Position numbers and translations under genes: made by a program | Notes under the pieces: model-generated | Database searches by the model: none | Told to the model about the DNA's origin: nothing | The model's input: only the letters and a program-made list of their open reading frames with translations | Part shown: positions 8,063 to 16,251 of the stretch, piece after piece | Position numbering within the stretch: the first letter of the stretch is position 1 | How the letters are laid out: each line of letters starts with the position of its first letter | DNA from: an uncultured Bacteroidales bacterium | Lineage (GTDB): Bacteria > Bacteroidota > Bacteroidia > Bacteroidales > Bacteroidaceae | Reading direction: 5' to 3' | Assembly (NCBI GenBank): GCA_902771725.1 | Contig: CACXXT010000020.1 | Span: 1 to 64,000 of the forward strand | Length of the DNA stretch: 64,000 nucleotides

Positions 8063-9736
8063 TTAATTCAGGCTCGAGGGATGGCATCCGGTGAACTTGA
8101 CGCGGTATGGCCACTGGAGGTCGTTGGCGTCGGTCTCGTCCCAGGCATGGCGGGTGTAGGTCTTGGGCGTAGCAACGACGCAGAGCGAGAGGCGTATGCA
8201 CTTCTCGGGCACGGTGAAGCGGAGGGTGCCCTCGGGCGACGTGGCTACGTCGGACACCACGGTGCGACCGGCTGTGACGGTGCCGTCGTTGACGATGGCG
8301 ACGAAGGCGTAGTGCCAGCCGCGGTCGGCTGCCTTGCCTGCGCTGTTGTAGGTCGTCACCTTGGTGAACTTATTGGCATTGGCGCCGTCGGCAGGGTCGC
8401 CGTTCCAGGACTTGCCGGGGTCGCCGGCAGCGAGGGCGTCGCCAGGATTCATGCCGGCGAAGTCCACCTGCAACTCATCGCCCGCCTTGAAACCCGTGAG
8501 CTGGATGAAGTTGATGCCGGAGGTCTCAGGGCAGCTGCGGTAGGCTACCTGGTAGTAGTCGTCGTCCACGCGGTAGAGCGAGGTCTTGAAGTTGCGGACG
8601 CTGTAGTTGGAGGTGATGTACTGGTGGATTTCCTCGAACTGGAAGTTCTGGAGTTTGGCGGCATACTCGAAGTAGTCGTTCCAGAAGACCGACCAGTCGC
8701 CGTCGCAGAAGAGGCGCACGTAGGTCTCGATGGGGTCCTCAGGATAGCGGCTCTCGCGCCAGAGACGCCCGAAGGCGCGATCGCCGTGCTTCTCCACGAG
8801 GTGGTATTGCCACCAGTAGCTGGCATAGCGCATCCATTCGTGGTGGAGGTGGCGGTGGTAGTTGCTCTTGAAGACGTCCACGTCGTAGCCGAAGACTTGC
8901 TGCGGATAGTCGCGGAAGCCCTGCCACTGCGCACACTGCTCCCAGAAGGCGTTGCCGCCCTCGCCATTGGGGCCGAAGCCGTAGCGCCAGCCGCGCTGCT
9001 TGTAGTTCGCCACACCGTTCTTCCGATGGTCCGTGGCGACCATGTACTGGAAGCAGTGACCCGTCTCGTGGGCAATGGTGTGGCCCACGGGATGGCTGGT
9101 GGAAGGCGTCACCCAGAGGGCACCGATCATGTCGTCGTAGCCGCTGCCCACAGCAGTCCAGCCGGTGTCGTAGAGCAGGTGGATGATCATCTTGTACTCA
9201 TCCAGGCGGCTCTTGCCGCTGCCCACGTCGCACATGCCCAGCCGCTCGACGTTCGTGGCGAAGAACTGCTCGGCCTTCTGCAACATGTCGTCGACGTTCA
9301 CGCGCAGGTTGGAGGGCACACTGGAGGCGTTGGGGTCGTCGCCGAAGCGCTTATCCCAGTAGACGATGAAGTGCTCGGACTCGCGGGAGTTCTTGTAGCT
9401 CCACTGCGAGTTCGGGTTGGTGTAGTCGTTGTTGTAGTTGTTGTCCGAGGTCGTGGGTTTCCACACCGCGCGCTCGGGCGTACCTAAATAAAATGCCACA
9501 CTGGAATCGGCAGATGCCGTGTAACCGAGGAAGTTGACGTAGGAGCGGTTGCGCGAGGAGCCGTTCTCGTAGATGCGCAGCATGGTGCTGCGGAAGACCA
9601 CGCTGTCAGCGCCGTCGAAGCTGAGACTGTTGGACGGCTTCGCACGGTCGGCAGAGCGCACCCACAGGTTGTTCTGGGCAGTAGCACCGATGCCTGCTGC
9701 CAGCAGGGTGAGGAGTAAGAGGAAGCGGGATTTCAT
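8063..9736 (-). CDS. Secreted DUF6055-type zinc metalloprotein
   Basis: A 557-residue exported protein (signal peptide MKSRFLLLLTLLAAGIGATA). The central part carries HETGH (His223 to His227), an HExxH zinc-metallopeptidase signature, preceded by DDMIGALWVTP and followed by FWEQCAQW, whose Glu266 could be the third zinc ligand of a gluzincin fold. The arrangement matches DUF6055 proteins of gut Bacteroidales. The C-terminal 170 residues form a beta-rich accessory domain, and the usual tail is missing. The start codon overlaps the stop of the small upstream gene in an ATGA, so the two are probably translationally coupled. A secreted peptidase is likely; the substrate is unknown and activity is inferred only from the motif. 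Confidence 0.72.
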   Translation of the reverse strand: MKSRFLLLLTLLAAGIGATAQNNLWVRSADRAKPSNSLSFDGADSVVFRSTMLRIYENGSSRNRSYVNFLGYTASADSSVAFYLGTPERAVWKPTTSDNNYNNDYTNPNSQWSYKNSRESEHFIVYWDKRFGDDPNASSVPSNLRVNVDDMLQKAEQFFATNVERLGMCDVGSGKSRLDEYKMIIHLLYDTGWTAVGSGYDDMIGALWVTPSTSHPVGHTIAHETGHCFQYMVATDHRKNGVANYKQRGWRYGFGPNGEGGNAFWEQCAQWQGFRDYPQQVFGYDVDVFKSNYHRHLHHEWMRYASYWWQYHLVEKHGDRAFGRLWRESRYPEDPIETYVRLFCDGDWSVFWNDYFEYAAKLQNFQFEEIHQYITSNYSVRNFKTSLYRVDDDYYQVAYRSCPETSGINFIQLTGFKAGDELQVDFAGMNPGDALAAGDPGKSWNGDPADGANANKFTKVTTYNSAGKAADRGWHYAFVAIVNDGTVTAGRTVVSDVATSPEGTLRFTVPEKCIRLSLCVVATPKTYTRHAWDETDANDLQWPYRVKFTGCHPSSLN

Positions 9737-10098
9737 CGGATGACTACTTTTTTCTTGTTGATAACATAGATGCCAGGGCGCAGCTGCTGCACACGACGTC
9801 CGCTGAGGTCGTAGACGGCATAGGGGGCGCTGGCGATGCGCGTACGCACGCTTTCCACGCCTACGGCGATGGCGTCCTTGGGCGTCTGCTCGTGGATGCG
9901 GAATTCCTGAATCTGACTGCGGTCGATACTCAGCCCGTTGAAGGTCAGTTGGGTATCGCTGTGGGTCATCACGACATTCTGGTCGTCCAGCTGGAAGGCC
10001 ATGCGCTGGCCACCCTTCAGGGTGACGACCAGACAGCGGGCTCCGATGCTGGGCAGCAGCAGGAATGCCGCGAGAATGATGAGCAATAATCTTTTCAT
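9733..10098 (-). CDS. Small secreted protein with C-terminal sorting-type tail
   Basis: A 121-residue protein: signal peptide (MKRLLLIILAAFLLLPSIGA), about 55 residues of beta-strand-like sequence (GGQRMAFQLDDQNVVMTHSD), then the tail with YDLSGRRV and ending KKVVIR. There is almost nothing between signal and tail. The gene overlaps the metalloprotein gene by four bases (ATGA), and that protein has the catalytic motif but no tail. I infer that the two products may act as a pair, with the small one providing the surface-anchoring signal, but a free-standing role cannot be excluded. Confidence 0.6.
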   Translation of the reverse strand: MKRLLLIILAAFLLLPSIGARCLVVTLKGGQRMAFQLDDQNVVMTHSDTQLTFNGLSIDRSQIQEFRIHEQTPKDAIAVGVESVRTRIASAPYAVYDLSGRRVQQLRPGIYVINKKKVVIR

Positions 10099-10113
10099 TG
10101 TATGTTTTAAATC

Positions 10114-10155
10114 AAACTCTAAACTTCAGAACTACTCTAAACTCTAAACTAAACT
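10114..10155. repeat. Degenerate 7-bp array (CTCTAAA words)
   Basis: The gap between the GH127 stop and the small-protein start carries repeated TCTAAAC/ACTCTAAA words in several imperfect units. It resembles the array at 27952-27995, which is the reverse complement type (GTTTAGA). Confidence 0.6.
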
Positions 10156-10164
10156 ACCCCCCTC

Positions 10165-12591
10165 TCACTTCACCGACCACTCGAAGATGCCTGCGGACTT
10201 GTCCTTGTTGATGACAACCTCCAGCTTGACGGCGGTGGTCTTCACTGGGTCGAAATTGACGGTGCAGGGAGCACCTTTCTGGATGGGATAGGCATCGGGG
10301 TGCTGCACAGGCTGCCACTCGCCAGCGGCATCCTTGTAGTAGAGTTTCCAGGCATCGGGCACCTGGCATCCCTGCCAGGGCTGGTCGTCGTACCAGTAGA
10401 CGGTGCTGGACTGGATGGTGGCCTCCTGGGGGAAGGTGTAGCTGACCCACTCGGTGGAACCCTGCTTGGGCCACCAATGGGTGTAGGGGATGCTGCGGTC
10501 GTTGCCGTCGCGCGGCACCAGACGGTCGTTCAGACTCGACAGGGCAGGTATGCGCGAGCTGGTACCTATCTTGCTCTCCGAGGCGAGCGTGGCGGGCAGC
10601 GCAGGAGTCGTGGCGCTCAGATCCTGAGCCAGCCACACCTGCATCTTGCCGCTGCCGCGATGGCACCAGGCGTAGTACGGAATCAGCGTCAGCTGCACGT
10701 CGGCGGCTACCAGACGTCCCTGCGGGTCGAAGTTCAGCAGCTGGGCAGCGGTCTGAAGGGTCTTCACGGGCGTGTTGGCTATGCTCTTGTCGCCCAACGT
10801 GAACTGAGGCTCCTGATTGATGAGGGCACCGGCGATGTCGAAGTCGTTGTCGGGGTGTTCGGCGCAGTAGACGATGGGACCGCGCTCCACGCTGATCATG
10901 CCGCGATCGTCCTGCACACGCTGGTCTGCACGCACGGTGCGAGCTTCCATGTCGAAGTGAACACTGACGCGGTCGCCCTTCTTCCAACGGCGCTGGATGG
11001 TGAAGTAGCCGTCGGAGGTCAGTTCACCCGCCGATTCGCCATTGACGCTGACGCTGTACTGCAGGCGCTTGCCGTCGGTGTAGCTGTAGAGGTCGCTGGG
11101 CACCACACGCCCACGAACCCATCCAGGAATGCGCACCTTCAGCGCGAACTCCCCGGCAGAGGTCTTGTCCACGGTCAGCGTGATGTCGCCCTGCCAGGGA
11201 TACTGCGTCTGCTGGCTCAGACGGACGGACTTGCCACCCACGCTGAGGTCGGCGGTGTTCGAGAGGAAGAGGTTGACATAGACGTTCTGGTCCTTCACGG
11301 CATAGACATAGCCCGGCAGCGAAGGAATGAAGCGGCAGATGTTCGAAGGGCAGCAGGCACAGCCGAACCAGGCCTGGCGCTGGTGCTGACCCATGGAGGC
11401 GAGGGGATTGGGATAGAAGAAACCGCCGCCGTCGAGGGAGACACCACTGATGAGACCGTTGTAGAGGGTGCGCTCCAGCACATCGTAGTACTTGGACTCG
11501 CCATGCAGCAGGAACAGACGGTGGTTGACGTAGACATTGCCGATGGCAGCGCACGTCTCGCAGTAGGCACTCATGTTGGGCAGCTGGTAGTTGCGTCCGA
11601 AGGCTTCGCCGCTGCTGGTGGCTCCGATGCCACCGGTGATATACAGCTTCTTGCCTACGATGTTCTCCCAGATGGCGTCGATGGCGTGGACGTAGGACTC
11701 GTCGCCCGTCAGGGCTGCCACGTCCGCCATGCCGGCATACATATAGGCCGCACGCACGGCGTGACCTACAGCCTCATCCTGCTCCACGACGGGTTTGTGG
11801 GCCTGGGAATAGTCGTGGACGATGGTGGTCTTGCCACGATAGTCCAGCAGGAACTTGGCCTCGTCGAGGTATTTCTTGTCGCCTGTGACCAGATAGAGCT
11901 TGGCAAGCGCCATCTCGGCAATCTGATGTCCAGGAACCACACATGCCTGACCAGGATTGGGACCCACCTCGCGGCAGACGCAGTCGGCATAGCGGATGGC
12001 GATGTCGAGGAACTTGCGGGAACCCGTGGCCTGATAGTGGGCGATGGCACCCTCCACCATGTGACCGAGGTTGTAGAGCTCGTGGCTCAAATCCTCCTCC
12101 TTCACCCAACGGCGGTCGCCTGCCCAGTGATGGGGGTCGCCAGGATTCTGCGTGCGGGCAGTGTAGAGGTAGCCGTCGGGCTCCTGTGCCGAGCCGATGA
12201 TATCGATGACGGAATCGACATAGTGGCGCAGCCGCTTGTCTGGATAGGTCTGAAGGAGATAGCTGGCACCCTCGATGGTCTTGTAGGGGTCGGTGTCGTC
12301 GAAGGAATAACCTACGCCATTCACCTTGAACACCTTAGAAGGATCCTTCAAGTGCGCTGCGGCATTCTCGAAGTTCTTGTAGCGACCTTCGCTCTCGCAC
12401 TTGGAGAACGCCAGGGGAACAGTGACATCACGGCTGGCTTGCAGACGCTGACCCCAGAAAGAGTCCGTGACTTTCACACTCGTGAAAGGTACCTGGGTGA
12501 TGGGATAGCCCGATGCAGGGGCTTTCTGCTTCTGCGCTGTCGCCGGCATGAGAGCACACATCAGCAGAACGAAAAAGATGAATCGCTTCAT
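10165..12591 (-). CDS. GH127 beta-L-arabinofuranosidase
   Basis: An 808-residue exported enzyme with signal peptide MKRFIFFVLLMCALMPATA. It aligns by eye with the GH127 (old DUF1680) family along its whole length. The zinc-cysteine active site is present: CETC with Glu345 and Cys347, and FGCACC with Cys413 and Cys414, corresponding to the Glu/Cys/Cys/Cys set of Bifidobacterium HypBA1, where one Cys is the nucleophile. Also typical are the (alpha/alpha)6-barrel segments EPDGYLYTARTQNP and AVGHAVRAAYMYAGMAD. The last 120 residues form a beta-sandwich domain. It would release terminal beta-L-arabinofuranose from plant glycans or glycoproteins in the periplasm or outside. Other GH127 activities (for example 3-C-carboxy-5-deoxy-L-xylose release) are possible. 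Confidence 0.9.
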   Translation of the reverse strand: MKRFIFFVLLMCALMPATAQKQKAPASGYPITQVPFTSVKVTDSFWGQRLQASRDVTVPLAFSKCESEGRYKNFENAAAHLKDPSKVFKVNGVGYSFDDTDPYKTIEGASYLLQTYPDKRLRHYVDSVIDIIGSAQEPDGYLYTARTQNPGDPHHWAGDRRWVKEEDLSHELYNLGHMVEGAIAHYQATGSRKFLDIAIRYADCVCREVGPNPGQACVVPGHQIAEMALAKLYLVTGDKKYLDEAKFLLDYRGKTTIVHDYSQAHKPVVEQDEAVGHAVRAAYMYAGMADVAALTGDESYVHAIDAIWENIVGKKLYITGGIGATSSGEAFGRNYQLPNMSAYCETCAAIGNVYVNHRLFLLHGESKYYDVLERTLYNGLISGVSLDGGGFFYPNPLASMGQHQRQAWFGCACCPSNICRFIPSLPGYVYAVKDQNVYVNLFLSNTADLSVGGKSVRLSQQTQYPWQGDITLTVDKTSAGEFALKVRIPGWVRGRVVPSDLYSYTDGKRLQYSVSVNGESAGELTSDGYFTIQRRWKKGDRVSVHFDMEARTVRADQRVQDDRGMISVERGPIVYCAEHPDNDFDIAGALINQEPQFTLGDKSIANTPVKTLQTAAQLLNFDPQGRLVAADVQLTLIPYYAWCHRGSGKMQVWLAQDLSATTPALPATLASESKIGTSSRIPALSSLNDRLVPRDGNDRSIPYTHWWPKQGSTEWVSYTFPQEATIQSSTVYWYDDQPWQGCQVPDAWKLYYKDAAGEWQPVQHPDAYPIQKGAPCTVNFDPVKTTAVKLEVVINKDKSAGIFEWSVK

Positions 12592-12631
12592 AAAGTAGAC
12601 TTTTCGTTAGTTATTTTAGTATTTTGCGCCA

Positions 12632-12639
12632 CAAAGATA
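12632..12639 (-). promoter_or_regulatory. Bacteroidota -7 box for GH127
   Basis: CAAAGATA on the plus strand reads TATCTTTG on the minus strand, about 40 bases before the GH127 start at 12591. No convincing -33 box was found. Confidence 0.5.
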
Positions 12640-12712
12640 CCACTTTTATGCCAACGTCGAACATTCAGAGTGTCTTTTTTACACATTTTCGTCGAAAAAA
12701 TGCAATTTTCGC

Positions 12713-12742
12713 TTGTTCGTTCCCGAAAAATGACTATATTTG
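12713..12742 (+). promoter_or_regulatory. Promoter of the DUF4332 gene
   Basis: TTG at 12713-12715 and TATATTTG at 12735-12742 are separated by 19 bases, a good match to the Bacteroidota -33/-7 pair. The leader to the ATG at 12795 would be about 45 bases. Confidence 0.65.
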
Positions 12743-12794
12743 CAGCGTGAACGAAACAAAATTACCATTTTACTAATCCCTAAACCCAAAAACT

Positions 12795-13202
12795 ATGGCT
12801 TACAAAATTATCGACATCGAAGGCGTGGGTGATGTCTACGCCGAAAAACTGACCGCTATGGGTATCGTCACCGTCGACGCTCTCTTAGCCAAGTGCGCAA
12901 CTCCACAAGGACGGAAAGAAGTGGCTACGCTGGCCGACATCAGCGAGAAACTCATCCTCCGCTGGACAAACCATGCCGACCTCTTCCGCATCAAGGGCAT
13001 AGGCCCCCAGTTCGCAGAACTGCTGGAGGCTGCCGGAGTAGACACCGTCAAGGAACTGCGCCATCGTGTGCCCGAAAACCTCTTCCCAAAACTCGTGGAG
13101 ACCAACGAAGAGAAGCACCTCGTACGCCGAGTGCCTTCACTGATTGAAATCACCAAGATGGTGGAGCAGGCCAAGGGGCTGGAGCCCGTGGTCACCTATT
13201 AA
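12795..13202 (+). CDS. DUF4332 helix-hairpin-helix protein
   Basis: A 135-residue soluble protein made of two helix-hairpin-helix units: IEGVGDVYAEKL at about 8-19 and IKGIGPQFAELL at about 64-75, each a hydrophobic-x-G-hydrophobic-G turn of the kind that binds DNA backbone. This is the DUF4332 pattern, and the length is normal for the family. There is no catalytic motif and no signal peptide. It has its own promoter and terminator, so it is monocistronic. A DNA-binding or structural role is inferred from the fold only. Confidence 0.8.
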   Translation: MAYKIIDIEGVGDVYAEKLTAMGIVTVDALLAKCATPQGRKEVATLADISEKLILRWTNHADLFRIKGIGPQFAELLEAAGVDTVKELRHRVPENLFPKLVETNEEKHLVRRVPSLIEITKMVEQAKGLEPVVTY

Positions 13203-13226
13203 GACGAGAAACCGGACAGACCATAG

Positions 13227-13263
13227 AAATCCCCCGTTGTCCTCTGCGCCAACGGGGGATTTT
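13227..13263 (+). terminator. Rho-independent terminator after the DUF4332 gene
   Basis: A perfect 13-bp stem, AAATCCCCCGTTG with CAACGGGGGATTT, around a 10-base loop ends in a T-run, 25 bases after the stop. Confidence 0.85.
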
Positions 13264-13316
13264 TGCACCAACAAGGCACCCCGGCAGGTGAAAAAATGAT
13301 AATATTTCGGCTTTCC

Positions 13317-13349
13317 TTGCACGTTATCCAGAAAGAATGCGTATCTTTG
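13317..13349 (+). promoter_or_regulatory. Promoter almost touching the PPTase start
   Basis: TTGC at 13317 and TATCTTTG at 13342-13349 are 21 bases apart, a near-ideal pair. The next codon candidates are GTG 13354 and ATG 13363, so the transcript should begin about at the start codon. Confidence 0.7.
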
Positions 13350-13353
13350 CGGC

Positions 13354-14022
13354 GTGAAAGAGATGTTGACGATAAAGTTGAACGAGACCTTCCTCCCAGA
13401 CGGGCTGGGAGGTGTCGGCATACGCCTGCTGGTGGCCAGCGCGGCTCCTCTGCTGGAGAACGAGACGCTGCAGACAGAAGCATTGGCGATGCTCTCGCCA
13501 CAGCGAAGGGCGAAAGCCGAGGCGTGCAGCACCCCACGCGTGCGCGCTCTGAGTATAGGTGTAGCACTGGCGCTGGACTGCCTGCTCGAAGAATGCGGAA
13601 AGCACGAGCGGGAGATGAGCTACCAGGAGGGAGAGCATGGCAAACCGAGATTCGACGAAGGCGGGGAGAAGCGGGAATTCAACCTCTCGCACTCTGGAAA
13701 CTTGGTGGCAGCGGCGATGCTGACACATCCTTGCCACGCACACCTGGACATTGGAGTTGACATCCAACACATCACCCGCTACAGACCGGAACTGGTGCGG
13801 AGAGTGTTCAACGCCGATGAACGGGCTCAACTGGCGGCATGCACGGACGAGGCTGCCCGCGAACGACGATTCGCGCAGCTGTGGTGCCGAGCAGAAGCCT
13901 ACGCCAAAGCCACCGGCGAAGGACTGCGATGGCCATTCCCCACCCCACCCCAAAATGCACACTTCGCAGACTTCAACGTAGGTGAGGACTACTGCGGAAG
14001 CCTGTGCTGGATTGCGGAATAA
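13354..14022 (+). CDS. 4'-phosphopantetheinyl transferase (Sfp-type)
   Basis: A protein of about 222 residues that would move the phosphopantetheine arm of CoA onto a carrier-protein serine. Family motifs in order: FNLSHSGN (about 109-116), GVDIQHI with the metal-binding Asp136, and W-C-R-A-E-A-Y-A-K-A-x-G-E-G-L at 177-191, where Glu181 is the second metal ligand. The usual Lys before that Glu is Ala here (RAEA instead of KEA). The start is GTG 13354 or ATG 13363; the promoter is so close that ATG 13363 with a very short leader, or leaderless translation, is more likely. The carrier protein it serves is not in the window. Confidence 0.85.
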   Translation: MKEMLTIKLNETFLPDGLGGVGIRLLVASAAPLLENETLQTEALAMLSPQRRAKAEACSTPRVRALSIGVALALDCLLEECGKHEREMSYQEGEHGKPRFDEGGEKREFNLSHSGNLVAAAMLTHPCHAHLDIGVDIQHITRYRPELVRRVFNADERAQLAACTDEAARERRFAQLWCRAEAYAKATGEGLRWPFPTPPQNAHFADFNVGEDYCGSLCWIAE

Positions 14023-14084
14023 CGAATTCCGAAAAGTCGTCAACTCGAAATATCGAAATGTCGGAATCACGAAATATCGAAATC
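14021..14084. repeat. Eight degenerate 8-bp units (TCGAAATN)
   Basis: Starting at the PPTase stop codon, the sequence can be cut into eight consecutive 8-bp units: AACGAATT, CCGAAAAG, TCGTCAAC, TCGAAATA, TCGAAATG, TCGGAATC, ACGAAATA, TCGAAATC. The last five are clearly related. The array ends 29 bases before the next start codon. Confidence 0.7.
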
Positions 14085-14113
14085 CCCAAAAACAAAATAA
14101 CCCCAGAAAGCCA

Positions 14114-15415
14114 ATGAAACGAAATGTCATCCTACGGGTGCTCTGCACCTACGTCCTCACCCTCGCCTCTGCACTGGCGATGGCGCAGACCTCTGCACGC
14201 GAAGAAATCGCCGCAAACCCATTCCTCAGCGGAAGCAACCACCTGGACTACGACAACTACCCCGCCACGGAAGCGCTGACAAAGACCCCCAAGGGATATG
14301 AACCCTACTACATGAGCCACTACGGACGCCACGGAGCACGATGGCTGCTGGGCGACGGAGAGTACATGGAGAGCATAGAGATCCTGCGCAAAGCCAAGGC
14401 ACAAGGCAAGATTACAAACAAAGGCGACGAAGTGCTGGCACAACTGGAGAAATTCTACCCCTGCACCGTCAAGCGGCTGGGCGAACTCACCACGGTGGGC
14501 GAACGCCAGCACCACGGCATCGGACGCCGCATGGCACAGCACTTCCCAGAAATCTTCAAGAAGAAAGGAGTCAGGATCGATGCCCGCAGCACCGTCGTCA
14601 TCCGATGCATCCTCTCCATGGAGGCCGAGTGCGAGGAGCTGGCGGCAGCAAACCCCACCGCCGTGTTCCACAACGATGTCAGCGAGACTCTGCAGTACTA
14701 CCTCAATGCACCCTGGCCAAGAACGCTGCGCGAACAGAACCGAAACCGCGGAAGACATCTCGACCCGCTGCGCGACCAGTGGACGAAACCCGACAGACTC
14801 ATGGGTGTGCTCTTCAACGATCAGCAGTGGGTGGCCGACAGCCTGAAGGCGGGAAGCTTCATGCGACACTTCTTCAACCTCGCCAGCAACATGCAGAGCC
14901 ACGAGGGAGCGCCCGACCTGCTGAAGCTATTCACCACCGACGAACTCTACGACCAGTGGCGAATTCGCAATGTGGACTGGTATCTGGGCTACGGAGCTGC
15001 TCCACAGACAGGAGGCATCATGCCCTTCAGCCAAGCAGAACTGCTGAAGAATATCATCCACACCGCAGACACCGTCAACCAGGTGCAGGCGACCCTGCGA
15101 TTCGGGCATGAGGTGTGTGTGATGCCGCTGGCATGTCTGCTGGAACTCGGATCCTGCGGAGCACGAGTGGAGAACCTCCAGGAACTGGACCGCGTGTGGC
15201 GCAACTACAACATCTTCCCCATGGGATGCAACATCCAGCTCATCTTCTACCGCCCAAAGAAAGGCAAGAGCGGCGACATCCTCGTCAAGGCACTGCTCAA
15301 CGAACGCGAACAGACACTGCCTGTACACACAGACAGCTACCCCTACTACCGCTGGGCTGACCTGCGAGCCTACTACCAGAAGAAGCTAAAGAGCTTCGAC
15401 GACATCAACAAATAG
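14114..15415 (+). CDS. Histidine-type phosphatase (MINPP / phytase-like), secreted
   Basis: A 433-residue exported protein (signal peptide MKRNVILRVLCTYVLTLASALAMA). The N-terminal active-site motif is HYGRHGARW, containing the RHG of the histidine phosphatase superfamily. Near the C-terminal third is GHEVCVMPLA, where His-Glu would be the proton-donor site in place of His-Asp; MINPP-type enzymes also use His-x-Glu. Such enzymes release phosphate from inositol phosphates or other monoesters in the periplasm. The start is the Met before the signal peptide, since the open frame runs on upstream into the PPTase end without a sensible start. It is followed after six bases by the AlbA_2 gene. Confidence 0.85.
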   Translation: MKRNVILRVLCTYVLTLASALAMAQTSAREEIAANPFLSGSNHLDYDNYPATEALTKTPKGYEPYYMSHYGRHGARWLLGDGEYMESIEILRKAKAQGKITNKGDEVLAQLEKFYPCTVKRLGELTTVGERQHHGIGRRMAQHFPEIFKKKGVRIDARSTVVIRCILSMEAECEELAAANPTAVFHNDVSETLQYYLNAPWPRTLREQNRNRGRHLDPLRDQWTKPDRLMGVLFNDQQWVADSLKAGSFMRHFFNLASNMQSHEGAPDLLKLFTTDELYDQWRIRNVDWYLGYGAAPQTGGIMPFSQAELLKNIIHTADTVNQVQATLRFGHEVCVMPLACLLELGSCGARVENLQELDRVWRNYNIFPMGCNIQLIFYRPKKGKSGDILVKALLNEREQTLPVHTDSYPYYRWADLRAYYQKKLKSFDDINK

Positions 15416-15421
15416 CACAGC

Positions 15422-16090
15422 ATGAATCGCGGTCTGCAGGATATGATAGCGCAGGGCGAGCATCAGCAACAGGATTTCAAGTACAAGATCACCGATGCTC
15501 CCAAGCTGGCCCGCTCCGTCTCTGCCTTCGCCAACACCGACGGAGGACGCCTGCTCATCGGCGTGCGCGACGACGGCAGCATCCATGGCGTGCGCTCGGA
15601 AGAAGAAATCTTCATGATGCACGCTGCTGCATGCAAATACTGCACACCCGTGCCTACCATCAAGTTCGAGACCCTGCACGTGCCCACAGAACCTCACGGA
15701 GGACACCTGCGTACCGTGGTCATCTGCACCATACTCCCTTCGGACCAGCGACCCGTCATGGCTCTGGAGGACGACAGACACACAGCATATATCCGAGTGG
15801 CAGACGAGAATATAGTGGCATCGCCCGTGCATCTGGCTATCTGGCGACAGGAAGCACGCCTGCGGGGCGAAGCCTATGCCGACTCGCCAGAAGAACATGC
15901 ACTCCTCAACTGCCTCAACCAGCATCCCAAGGGACTGCCGCTGAACGCGCTGCTGAAAGCCGCCGGAGCTATCAACGAGCGCCCTCTGCCACGTCCACTC
16001 GCCATCACCCTGCTGGCGCGATTTGTCCGATTCGGACTCGCTCGCATCCTCCGCAGCGACCAGCAATGGCTGTTCCTGCCGGCAGAATAA
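15422..16090 (+). CDS. AlbA_2 (Schlafen-type) domain protein
   Basis: A 222-residue soluble protein. The N-terminal two thirds is an AlbA_2 domain: a start with QGEHQQQDFKYKITD, then ARSVSAFANTDGGRLLIGVRDDG, the most characteristic stretch of the family, and a YIRVADEN strand. The C-terminal part (about 155-222) looks like a winged helix. It lacks the ATPase part found in the longer AlbA_2 protein at 35212. AlbA_2 domains are thought to bind nucleic acid and are mostly seen in regulators; the role here is unknown. It sits six bases after the phosphatase stop and is probably co-transcribed with it. Confidence 0.8.
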   Translation: MNRGLQDMIAQGEHQQQDFKYKITDAPKLARSVSAFANTDGGRLLIGVRDDGSIHGVRSEEEIFMMHAAACKYCTPVPTIKFETLHVPTEPHGGHLRTVVICTILPSDQRPVMALEDDRHTAYIRVADENIVASPVHLAIWRQEARLRGEAYADSPEEHALLNCLNQHPKGLPLNALLKAAGAINERPLPRPLAITLLARFVRFGLARILRSDQQWLFLPAE

Positions 16091-16138
16091 ATTCCTGCTG
16101 CCTCGCGCACGTAAATATAATAAGGTAAATCACCGATA

Positions 16139-16194
16139 ATCGAGATGCCGAGATGTCGAAGTATCGAGATAACGAAATGCCGAAATATCGAAAA
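16139..16194. repeat. Seven degenerate 8-bp units (NTCGAGAT)
   Basis: Consecutive units ATCGAGAT, GCCGAGAT, GTCGAAGT, ATCGAGAT, AACGAAAT, GCCGAAAT, ATCGAAAA. The phase is kept for 56 bases. The units resemble those at 14021-14084. Confidence 0.8.
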
Positions 16195-16202
16195 AAAATC
16201 CC

Positions 16203-16250
16203 CAAATCATCAAATCCTCAAATCTTTAAATCATTAAATCTCTAAATCAT
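16203..16250. repeat. Six 8-bp units (YAAATCNT) abutting a start codon
   Basis: CAAATCAT, CAAATCCT, CAAATCTT, TAAATCAT, TAAATCTC, TAAATCAT in unbroken 8-bp phase. The last unit ends one base before the ATG of the SIMPL gene at 16252, so the array forms its immediate leader. Confidence 0.85.
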
Positions 16251-16251
16251 C

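Noticed and set aside
10300..12750. An 816-residue open frame opposite GH127
   Set aside because: Opposite frame of a gene whose zinc-cysteine active site is certain; the antisense product has no recognisable family.
16139..16250. CRISPR or satellite DNA
   Set aside because: The units are 8 bp without spacers; far too short for CRISPR.
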